Source of the DNA: Thelephora terrestris
Lineage: Eukaryota; Basidiomycota; Agaricomycetes; Thelephorales; Thelephoraceae
Length of the DNA stretch: 64,000 bases
Direction: 5' to 3'
Assembly (NCBI GenBank): GCA_015956445.1
Contig: WIUZ02000015.1
Location: forward strand, 460,001-524,000
The translations under genes and the position numbers were made by a program. Of the stretch, positions 1 to 8,318 are shown one piece after another. Every line of letters starts with the position of its first letter. Positions within the stretch are counted from its first letter, which is position 1. The notes under the pieces are model-generated. The model saw only the letters and a list, made by a program, of their open reading frames with translations, was not told the DNA's origin and did no database searches.

Positions 1-169
1 TTTTTCCTGATTTTTCCAGCCAGAAAAACAATTTTTTGAATATTTCTGGGAATAATTTACCATTTTGGGCACTTTCTAGACGTGTGGGAATTTTTTCAGT
101 ATTTTTTGGGATTTTTCTGGCATTTTTCCGAATTTTCTAGCATATAATTTCCTTTTTAGGTAATTTTTG

Positions 170-545
170 CCAGAATCATTTTTGAGTTGCTTATGTAAGC
201 CATCAAAATTTCCTTTTTTGGTAATTTTTGCAAAAAGCATTTTTGAGCTGCTTATGTAAGCCATCAAAATTTCTTTTTTTGGTAATCCATCAAATATTTC
301 CTAAAAAGGAAATTCCTTTTTAGGAAAGACCCCTCCAAAAGCATTTTTGAGATGCTTATGTAAGCCATCAAAACTTTCCTTTTTTGGTCGGTCACATGAC
401 CTGATTACATAAGCAACACCCACTTTTTTCAGTCACATGACCTGCTTATGTCAGCCATCAAAATTTCCCAAAAAGGAAATTCAATATCAAAATCATTTTT
501 GAGTTGCTTATGTAAGCCATCAAAAATTTCCTTTTTGGGAAATTT
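170..545. repeat. AT-rich imperfect direct repeats, about five copies
   Basis: A core reading GCTTATGTAAGCCATCAAAA recurs near 187, 248, 355, 443 and 507, mostly preceded by an ATTTTTGAG word and followed by stretches of TTTCC/TTTTTGG. Copies are spaced 50-100 bp apart and diverge from one another. The stretch from 1 to 170 is similar AT-rich DNA with TTTTT(C/T)-rich words. Nothing coding is seen. It lies just beyond the 3' end of the gypsy RT gene and may belong to the 3' non-coding part of that element or to an older AT-rich insertion; I cannot tell which. Confidence 0.7.
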
Positions 546-854
546 TGATCGGAAATTCCCACAGTACATTTTTCATTTTCTGCCCTCCCTGACACCCGTG
601 GGAATTTTCTAATAATTTTTGGAATTTTTTAATTTTTATTATATAAGCAATCCACTCTCCCGGGCCACCCACACTGTCGGCACCTGCCTAATTGGGAGCA
701 CCAGTGCCCAGTAAGCTGGGTCCCAGTCCCCCCCATAATTTCCATTAAAACTTTATGAGTAAAATATCCCCCCTCAGGCCATTCAAAAACTCATGAGAAA
801 AATCATTCAAATTTGCGACAAAAACTCCTAAAACATTAATGTTTTTAATAAGGA
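546..854. other. Non-coding AT-rich stretch next to the RT gene
   Basis: No gene is seen. A GC-rich island near 655-745 contains a short hairpin (CCCAG-TAAG-CTGGG) and a C-run, next to a TATA-like AT stretch near 630-650. This could be part of an LTR or untranslated end, but no second copy of the LTR at 12827-14213 can be recognised here. Confidence 0.4.
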
Positions 855-3026
855 CTACTGGTCTAGGAAGGTGTTATCACCTAAGTTGGGGAGGGAAAGG
901 GTTTGAGCTGGGGGAAAGGAGGGTATAGGGGTTATGAAGGAGGGTCTTGATGTTTGAGGAGGGTTGTGGACTTCACTTGCTAGTACCAAACTGTCGATCC
1001 ATTCTTCTGCATCTGATTCAGGGTCGTCATCTTCTTCATCTGTGGCATGTCTTCTCCTAGATAAAGCGTCTGGTCCCTTGTGTCTGTGAGCTGGAACATG
1101 TACTAGCTTGAAGGTAAATTGCTGGATTCCATTTATCCATCGGTTCAATACTGCTGGCAGGGTGTCTGGGCGTTCTAACATTCCTTTTATACTTGAAGCG
1201 TCAACTTCCACAATCAAATTCTTGACACCAGATATATGGGCTCTATATCTGTGGAGGGCACGGAATAATCCATAGAGTTCTAACTTTGACTGTCCATACT
1301 TTAGACTATATCCCTTTAAAGGAATGGATCCATATCTGGCTGGTGCACGTCGTCCATTTTCGTCTTCCTGAGAGAGTATCATTCCAATTCCGTATTCGCT
1401 GGTGTCTACAGACAAGATGATTGGTTTGTCACTGGTATAGTCAATTGATCGTAGTGCTGGGGCCTTGGATACTTCTTTCTTGAGACAATCAAAAGCTTCT
1501 TGCTGTTCTGGTCCCCAAGTGAAATCTACTCCTTTTCGGGACAGGTATACCAAAGGTTTTGCAATTAGGCTGAAATTCTCTATCCAAATCCGGACAGTTC
1601 CACATAGACCAAGGAATCCTCTAACCTCCTTTAGGTTAATAGGTACTGGCCAGGATTCAATTTTCTTGGTACGATTGTCTACTGGTTGACGTCCCTTGGC
1701 ACTGCACTTGTGTCCAACAATTTCTACTTCGGCTTGGCAAAGCTGCATCTTCTTGGCTGAAATGGTTCCACCTGCTTCTCCTATCCTATGAAGAATTCTG
1801 TTAACGTCATTAAGGTGTTCCCATATATATCGTCTGATTCCTGGGTTCTCTGGGATAGTTTCTTCCTTACCATCGGGTCCTTGGTACTTGGTTGGTGGTC
1901 CTTTGATTGGAATATCATCAATGAATACGCCTGCTTTGTCTGGAATTTCGTCTTGTAGAATGAACATCATACAAGCTTGGAATTCCGCCGGAGCATTGAC
2001 ATATCCCATGGGTAATGAGGTTAATCTGAAAGATCCTAAAGGGGTGTGGAAAGCGGTTAAGTCTCTACTGTGGACATCCAATACTCTTGCATGGAAACCC
2101 CAATACATGTCTAAGACAGTATAAACACTTCGTCCGGCATAGGCTTCCACGAATTCTTCTATAATAGGAGGAACTGCTGAATCTCTGATGGTTATTCCAT
2201 TAAGGCGTTGGAGGTCATGAACAAGACGTAAACTGCCATCCTTCTTCAGAACTGAAAACCATCTGGATCTGTAGACTGTGTGAGCTCTTTCATACACTCC
2301 AGCCTTAACCTTTTCCTTGAGAAGGCTAATAATCTGGTCATATTTGCTTTGGGCTAGAGGGATATTCTTCTCAATCCAGGGTTCATGTTCAATAGTCGGA
2401 ATTACGTAGTCTGAGAAATAGTCATTACGGAAGGTTCCTCTTTCACTTTCATCAAAAGCAATGCTTCTTTCGTTTAGGCAGAGGACCTGTTGTAGTAGCT
2501 TCCGTTCCTCAGGCCACAATTCGTCATGCTTGTCTATGGCTAGTTCATCCATTCGTTCAGCGGTGATCTTGGTGGTAGGGATAAAGTTTGAGGGATGATG
2601 GGGTAGGATAGGGAGGTTTTGTAGGGGATTACCTGGGATTTGTCGTTGAGGTTTTTGGTGTTCTGGGATCTGTATGGCAACTGGTCGGACTTTCTGGCTG
2701 ACCTTCTTGTATTTGAAGACAGCGCAGGGTTTTTGATGATAGTCGGAGGGTGGATCGGATTCCAGGTCAGAATCATCTTCTTGAGTTAGTAGGTCAGGTA
2801 AACTATCTTCAAAGTCTGGGTCGGAGTCATTTTCACCAGAACTCGTGTCCTGGGCTAATTGCGATGGGAGGTCGGAGGGACTATTTGTTGAAGGGAGAAT
2901 TGGTGGAGAAGATATAGGTTTGACCCATACCTTCTTTCTGGGAAGTACTGGTTTTGCGAACTTGTGGGTCATGGTGACTCTAATAATTTTTTCTATAAAA
3001 TCACCTGTACCAACAGGTACCCACAA
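855..3026 (-). CDS. Gypsy reverse transcriptase-RNase H region
   Basis: An open frame of 723 residues. The first roughly 110 residues are acidic and Ser/Pro-rich. The RT palm follows: YRSRWFSVLKKDG near residue 252, the first catalytic Asp in TVLDMYWGF near 305, LPMGYVNAPAEF, and the FIDD catalytic box near 368. The connection segment contains GFLGLCGTVRIWI. RNase H begins with SVDTSEYGIG near 538 and ends with VPAHRHKGPDALSRR. In the family this enzyme copies element RNA to DNA in the particle. An acidic tail follows and the frame ends without an integrase. It is part of the broken element and is treated as a fossil. Confidence 0.95.
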   Translation of the reverse strand: MWVPVGTGDFIEKIIRVTMTHKFAKPVLPRKKVWVKPISSPPILPSTNSPSDLPSQLAQDTSSGENDSDPDFEDSLPDLLTQEDDSDLESDPPSDYHQKPCAVFKYKKVSQKVRPVAIQIPEHQKPQRQIPGNPLQNLPILPHHPSNFIPTTKITAERMDELAIDKHDELWPEERKLLQQVLCLNERSIAFDESERGTFRNDYFSDYVIPTIEHEPWIEKNIPLAQSKYDQIISLLKEKVKAGVYERAHTVYRSRWFSVLKKDGSLRLVHDLQRLNGITIRDSAVPPIIEEFVEAYAGRSVYTVLDMYWGFHARVLDVHSRDLTAFHTPLGSFRLTSLPMGYVNAPAEFQACMMFILQDEIPDKAGVFIDDIPIKGPPTKYQGPDGKEETIPENPGIRRYIWEHLNDVNRILHRIGEAGGTISAKKMQLCQAEVEIVGHKCSAKGRQPVDNRTKKIESWPVPINLKEVRGFLGLCGTVRIWIENFSLIAKPLVYLSRKGVDFTWGPEQQEAFDCLKKEVSKAPALRSIDYTSDKPIILSVDTSEYGIGMILSQEDENGRRAPARYGSIPLKGYSLKYGQSKLELYGLFRALHRYRAHISGVKNLIVEVDASSIKGMLERPDTLPAVLNRWINGIQQFTFKLVHVPAHRHKGPDALSRRRHATDEEDDDPESDAEEWIDSLVLASEVHNPPQTSRPSFITPIPSFPPAQTLSLPNLGDNTFLDQ

Positions 3027-4600
3027 TGAACGGAAAAAAAAAGAAAAAAAAGAAAAAAAAAATTAAAGTGGGGGGGGAGAGGAAAAATAAAGGGTGGGTG
3101 GGAGGGGTTTACTCTAATTTAATTGAGGGAGAGAGCGAGCGAATTAAACAGAAAAGTGAAGTAACCCTTAGGTAAGATTAACTGTAGGAAGAAAGATAAA
3201 ATACCAGATAGCGTGCACAACCGTGGGGAACTTTTCAAGTCAAAGTTCACCGGCTCCGAAAGTTTTTCAGAGGAGAAAACTTTACCGGGAGTGTGGTGGG
3301 CCGCTTACTGATCACTCAAAGGTAGGGGAAACTAACTAATTCGCTTCTGATTGGGTACAGGTAGATAGAGATTAAACTATCAAACTAGAGAAAGGTTCGG
3401 CAGGGATGCACGAGACCGTACGCAAAAAAAAAAAGAAAAAAAAAATAAGTAGGGGAGGGGCGGGCGTAAAGACAAATTGGGACACGGGACAGGGAACACG
3501 AGGGTATCGATTGACGGAGGTGGGGTAGAGTCCGGAAAATAAAAACAAAAATACGACGCGCAGGGTATGTAGATGGTGGAACGGTCGGTCAAGCGACGGA
3601 AGTAGAAAGGAGAGGTGGGAGTGGGGAGGTAGGTAGTAAGGAAAAAAAAAAAAAAAAACGCGGAGGACAAGTGAACGCTCGGGGTATAAGGAAAGAGTGG
3701 GCGGCGTATACGGGCGGTGGGAAGATAAAGCGGGGTCGACGGAAAAGAGAGAGTGGAGGAGGCGGTGTTGAGGCGCAAGTTTGCAGAACTCGGCCGGTCG
3801 AGAGAGAAAGAGGGGGGTCTTGTGGGGCAACGAGTCTTGACGTTGCGGAGGTTGGCGAGTCCGGGGAAAGTGGCAGGGGTACGTCGATTGTTGGGACGAG
3901 GCTAGGAGGAGATCAATAGACATCAGAAATACGCGAGAGCCAATTTGAAAAAGGGGTGAGGGACGAGATCTACTCAGCGGCAACCCGTTGTCCCTCCAAA
4001 TTTTCCCTAGACTTCAAGATGTTGGGGAGACCTGGGACTGAGAGGGTGCCGATTTGCGCGAAGAGGCGAGATTTGAGAGGGAGGGGAGAGAAAGGGAAGG
4101 GGAGTAGGTAAGGACGAGAGAGAGGAAAAGGAGAGAGGGATTGGTACTGTTAGAGGTGGCCGTTCAGCGTGAAAAAGGTCGGAATTCGTAGGTTGGGATC
4201 GGCGGATAAAGGAAAGAGAGTTTTGAGGGCGACAGGGGTAAAGGCAGAGGTGTTGAAGGATGAGGGGTAAGGCGTGTTTGAGGCGGGGCGCGGTCGACGC
4301 GAGGTGGGCACCGGGAATAAACGAGCGAACGGGAGACCACGCGGAGGGTGGGAAACGATGTAGTGAAAGACGGTCAGTCGGTTCGCCAGGTTCCGAGGGG
4401 GAAAGAGAGAGATGGTGGAAGGCAGGAAGGAGAAAGGTGAGGGATGTGGGGAGCGGAGTGAAAGACTTTTCGCTTACCAGCGGAAGATGGGTTCAGGAAC
4501 CGGAGTTCGGATCAGAGGCTTGACCGAATCCGATCCAGGTGACTGTGATTAAAATAGACAAGTGTTTTTGATTGCGCACGATAATGAAAACATCAGAGAT
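3027..4600 (-). other. CT-rich spacer of the gypsy element
   Basis: On the minus strand this is a pyrimidine-rich stretch with long T and C runs (T-rich tract at about 3028-3062, others near 3421-3445 and 3640-3660). Open frames exist, for example 3372-3983, but their translations are low-complexity Ser/Pro/Phe/Arg strings and do not look like protein. It separates the RT gene from the upstream frames. It could be an untranslated spacer or an inserted sequence; I see no element ends. Confidence 0.5.
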
Positions 4601-4793
4601 GGGGCTGGGAGATTACGAGTTCGTTCTTACTTTAGAAAACGCCGACGGATTTATTGTTAACATAGGAAGGGTGGTTTGCATGGGTGGCGTAGCTTGCGTT
4701 CGAGTTGGCGGCGTTGTCCGGGTAAAGAAGGTGAAGGGCGACTTGATAGAGTTGCTGGTAACGAGTGGTGAGGGCGGTAATTTCGAGGCCGTG

Positions 4794-5294
4794 TTACTTG
4801 AGTTGGTGTTCGACGCTGGGTCCGATGGCGAACTTGAGGGATGCGATCTCCGACATGAGGACACTGTTCATATCGCCTTGAGCCTTGCACTGATCTTCAA
4901 CAGTTTTGGCGAGCTTCTTGACTTCGAATTCTAGCGCCAGAACTTGATTGAGCTTATCTTTGACAGATCTCAATTCGACGCGCAGGGTCTCGACTTTGAT
5001 TTCGAGCGCTTTGATCTGATCTGTCAATTGTGACAGCTGCTTCCGCACCTCGTTTGCTCTCTCGTTCGAGTTTGCAGTTACGGACCGGGTCTCGTAGCGG
5101 TGGTTTGCCCTCGGATTGGTTTTCCAGGACCTCTTCTTATCGGCTCGGACCCTATTCTCCTGCTTCTTCAACTCGTTCGACTTCCAGTTGAGTTCGGTGA
5201 GTAAACATCCGTCTGTGTATACCTGATTTTCAAGCTCCCTCAACCGGGTCGTTAAGTCGCTTGTCGTTCCCTCGATCCGTTCTTCGAGTACCAC
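4794..5294 (-). CDS. Unrecognised coiled-coil open frame in the gypsy element
   Basis: About 166 residues, not recognised. The translation is rich in Glu, Lys, Leu and Arg with heptad-like spacing (stretches such as LRELENQVYTDGCLLTELN and VETLRVELRSVKDKLNQV), so it is probably a coiled coil for most of its length. It lies on the same strand as Gag and RT and between them, downstream of the 5514-6968 frame. A structural or oligomerising role is only a guess. It belongs to the broken element. Confidence 0.45.
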   Translation of the reverse strand: MVLEERIEGTTSDLTTRLRELENQVYTDGCLLTELNWKSNELKKQENRVRADKKRSWKTNPRANHRYETRSVTANSNERANEVRKQLSQLTDQIKALEIKVETLRVELRSVKDKLNQVLALEFEVKKLAKTVEDQCKAQGDMNSVLMSEIASLKFAIGPSVEHQLK

Positions 5295-5513
5295 GATCTG
5301 CTGTTTGACGTCTTCAAGGTCTTCAAATCCGGGTCCTGGTGTGGGCGCGATTTGCTGAACCTTCGGTACGTTAGACGTAATCTCAGCAAGATGATTACCC
5401 AGAGTTTTCGAGAGTACTTCGGGTGATTCTTCCTTGATCAGGGGGTCGGACTTGGCCGGTTTCAGGGCTTCTTCACGGCGCTTCGCTTCAAGGTAAGTTG
5501 CGATGTGTTCCCT

Positions 5514-6968
5514 TCAGTTGAACAAAACTTTCCCTATTTCTCCTCCCCAGTGCTCGCGTTTTTGCTGAACTCCCTCCAGGTTGTCCTTTGTCATCTTGTA
5601 CGTCAACTGGAGGAGTCCGAGTTCGCCTAGGCATTCGAGGACTTCACGGCGATTCTTCCGGCTCTGGAGGCGTTCGAGGTATGGCGCTAAAAAACTTATG
5701 TTTGCTTGAATTCGGTCCAAGGCCTTGTCGTCTTCCTCGGGGGACGAGGGCGGTTCCTCGGGCGGGGAATCAGAGGTGGCAGGGTACAATCTTGACCACG
5801 CCTTGAGTTCGGCTTGGTGATCCTTGGCATCTGGCAGTTTCTCCTGATCTTTGGAGAGTTCGTCGGTTTCGATGTCGTCCGGGTAGTATAGCATTGGTGG
5901 GGAATCTGGGGCGAGATCCATGGAGGGATCTAGAACTGCAATAGGTGGGTTTCCGGGTTCTTCGATATCGACCTGCGGATTCAATGTACTCATATGTCGG
6001 TTTTCTGGATTTTTAGACATATCACTTGCCTGGATTATTCCGGCCGCAAACGACCTTGCTACGTGGACATCCAAGGTGGTCCTTTCGTTCTGATTGGGCA
6101 AAGGTGGCTCGGGCTTTCCCAAGGCTAAGTCATTTTTCGTTATCTCGCGATTTTGGGATATGCCAGTTGGTTGCTTACTCAATTTCCCCAGATCGGGAGC
6201 TTCTTTGATGGACTTCTTTGTGGGGTCGGCAGTTCCTTCGACGTCTCGTAACTTGTCTAGGACGCTATCCACCGTCATCGGGTCATCGGCCTTGTCTTCG
6301 ACTGGCACTTCCGGGAACCTGTGCAGCGGCGCCGAATCAGGTAAGTTTATGTTGCGGGTAACTGACTGGTCTTGGAAGGGGGTATTGCGTGGTACACTCA
6401 ACAACTCTTGGGGCTCTGGTCCGGCTGGCGCATTTGACGCGAAGACTTGGACATGCGCGTTAGCTACGCGGGACGTTGGCGGTGGCCTCGGCGGTTCATT
6501 GAGGTTGGCCGAGCTTGAGGCGTAAAGGCGGACATAGGCTTGTCCCTGGCGTACGTATTGGGAGGGGCCTTTGCCTCCTAGTAGCGTTGCGCCGAACGCG
6601 AAGAACGAGTGATCTCTGGGGGGTAACATACTCTCTTCTAACTGGACGAGGTGGGCCGCCGCTAACAGTCCGGGAACTTGGTTTTCTGGAGATGGGATTT
6701 CGACGTCCATTACCTCTTCCATTTGGTGGTAACCTTGCCCTGGTAAGTCGTGGTTCGGGCTTGGTTGGACTAGGCTGACTACCCTTCGAGGGTCGTTTCG
6801 GGACTGCTGTTGAGGATTGTTAGCTGCAGGACACTTCCTACAACCACAACAACACTCACCATTCGAGGTGGGCTCCATCTTGGCTGAATCTTGGGGTTGA
6901 CCTTTGAGTTTTGGTGATATGTTGTCCAAGGTGCATTCAACCTCTTTTATACCTTCTGGTGCTCCCAA
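5514..6968 (-). CDS. Unrecognised Pro/acidic-rich open frame in the gypsy element
   Basis: About 484 residues with no domain I recognise. Near the start is a Cys cluster (GECCCGCRKC) that could bind metal. The rest is rich in Pro, Ser, Asp and Glu and looks largely disordered, ending in a more ordered Leu/Arg-rich segment (FLAPYLERLQSRKNRREVLE). The 501-bp MITE at 6995-7495 lies directly upstream, between this frame and the one at 7443-8294, so the two probably belonged to one coding region. Same strand as Gag and RT. Confidence 0.5.
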   Translation of the reverse strand: MGAPEGIKEVECTLDNISPKLKGQPQDSAKMEPTSNGECCCGCRKCPAANNPQQQSRNDPRRVVSLVQPSPNHDLPGQGYHQMEEVMDVEIPSPENQVPGLLAAAHLVQLEESMLPPRDHSFFAFGATLLGGKGPSQYVRQGQAYVRLYASSSANLNEPPRPPPTSRVANAHVQVFASNAPAGPEPQELLSVPRNTPFQDQSVTRNINLPDSAPLHRFPEVPVEDKADDPMTVDSVLDKLRDVEGTADPTKKSIKEAPDLGKLSKQPTGISQNREITKNDLALGKPEPPLPNQNERTTLDVHVARSFAAGIIQASDMSKNPENRHMSTLNPQVDIEEPGNPPIAVLDPSMDLAPDSPPMLYYPDDIETDELSKDQEKLPDAKDHQAELKAWSRLYPATSDSPPEEPPSSPEEDDKALDRIQANISFLAPYLERLQSRKNRREVLECLGELGLLQLTYKMTKDNLEGVQQKREHWGGEIGKVLFN

Positions 6969-6994
6969 TAATTTTATTTTCTTGGTGGTTCTAT

Positions 6995-7495
6995 CACTGG
7001 GGGCAAGGGCACCTGGAATCGGTGATTACATCTTGATTACATGGTGAGTTCATGTGCACTTTTCAATAATTGTAATTGCCGATTCCGGGTTGATTACATT
7101 TCAAATTTTACCTTAACATGTAATCCAACCAATGTCCACCAATTCCATTTGAAATGTTCTCAACAAATGTTTCTGGGATGCTTTTGACCTGTCAGCAAAA
7201 ATGATACTGCAATGTAATCAGCATGTTCTTCAATCGTCCGAGATGTAATCTAAATGCGCTCAAAAACATGAGATGTTTTCACAATGTACCCACTGGGCAC
7301 ATTCAGGAAACATTGCTTGGGAACATCTTGAGGAGATTTCAAATGGAGTTGGTGGCAACAGTTGGATTACATGTCAAGGTAACATTTGAAATGTAATCAA
7401 CCTGGAATCGGCAATTACAATTATTGAAAAGTGCACATGAACTCACCATGTAATCAAGATGTAATCACTGATTCCAGGTGCCCCTGCCCCCAGTG
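6995..7495. mobile_element. MITE copy 1, CACTG...CAGTG ends, TAT target duplication
   Basis: A 501-bp non-coding element with perfect short ends CACTGGGGGC / GCCCCCAGTG, flanked by TAT at 6992-6994 and 7496-7498. The two arms are inverted copies of each other over roughly 165-185 bp at about 90 percent identity, so it folds back on itself. The CACTG start and 3-bp target duplication fit the CMC (CACTA/Plavaka-like) superfamily, which is common in Agaricomycetes; family placement is inference. It is inserted in an open frame of the gypsy element and is nearly identical to the copy at 14464-14964. Confidence 0.88.
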
Positions 7496-8294
7496 TATCC
7501 TTATCTAGGTGCACAAAAGTTTCTACGAGGTCTCCACTAGTTGCACATGTTTCCGAGCCCTTTTTCCGTCCCATGTGGGCCTCAGACTCAGACGCGTGAT
7601 CGGAAGTTTGTGGGTCACTTCCTAATTTGGTAAGTGTTTCTTCTTCTGCTTTCTTCGTTTCCTCGTCGGTGTCACTGACTTCTTTATCCTCCTTTCCTTG
7701 GTTAGATTTCTCTGGATCCAGGGTTGAGGGGTCATCACCTCCATTCTTCGCAGGTAGTCCGCGCCGGACTTCGATTGTGCCGTCGTCCAATTTACTGACT
7801 GTGTAAGTTCTTATTTCCTCATTCACGACCATCGGGTCCCTGCTCAATTCATCTAGCACTCCTTCTAGCTCGTCCTGTTCCATTACATTCCAGATCACCT
7901 TGTTTCCTTCGGCGGTTTTGTTTTTCTGTTCCGACCCGTACACCTTTATCTGTCTTTTCGGGGCCGCATGTCTTCTTTGATGGAACACATATTTCCGGGC
8001 TCTATCTAGCCGAGTCTGTCTTGGTAAGAATACGGCCGTTCCATCTGACACTTCATCTAGGCGTATGGTCACGTGTCCGTGAAAACTGGTTGGAAGTCCG
8101 GTCTGATTGCTTGCCGTTATCAGGTCTACGTCTCGGGCGTAGAAGTACCTTTGTTTTTGCGCTCTATTTTCGTCGAATATTACCATTTCGCTGGCTGCCA
8201 GCACTCCACTCAAGGTTTCTGGTGGCGGAGGTATGTATCCTTTTTCTATTCCGTCGTCTGGGTCGTACTGAAATGTGTCAGGATATTCTGACAA
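7443..8294 (-). CDS. Unrecognised open frame in the gypsy element, ending in the MITE
   Basis: About 283 residues, not recognised. The N-terminal two-thirds looks folded (mixed hydrophobic pattern, FYARDVDLITASNQTGLP, HVTIRLDEVSDGTAVFLP); the last third is acidic and Lys/Glu-rich. The final roughly 18 residues (TLGAGAPGISDYILITW) are encoded by the arm of MITE copy 1, not by the retroelement. It follows the Gag-protease frame on the same strand. Its role in the element is unknown. Confidence 0.5.
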   Translation of the reverse strand: MSEYPDTFQYDPDDGIEKGYIPPPPETLSGVLAASEMVIFDENRAQKQRYFYARDVDLITASNQTGLPTSFHGHVTIRLDEVSDGTAVFLPRQTRLDRARKYVFHQRRHAAPKRQIKVYGSEQKNKTAEGNKVIWNVMEQDELEGVLDELSRDPMVVNEEIRTYTVSKLDDGTIEVRRGLPAKNGGDDPSTLDPEKSNQGKEDKEVSDTDEETKKAEEETLTKLGSDPQTSDHASESEAHMGRKKGSETCATSGDLVETFVHLDKDTLGAGAPGISDYILITW

Positions 8295-8318
8295 TATGTC
8301 GAATTCCTGCGCGCCTGG

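Noticed and set aside
170-545. Regularly spaced repeats resembling a CRISPR array
   Set aside because: The copies diverge, spacing varies, the DNA is AT-rich and the genome is eukaryotic.
3372-3983. Minus-strand open frame of 203 codons in the CT-rich spacer
   Set aside because: The translation is low-complexity Ser/Pro/Arg/Phe caused by pyrimidine runs; no domain or conserved pattern.
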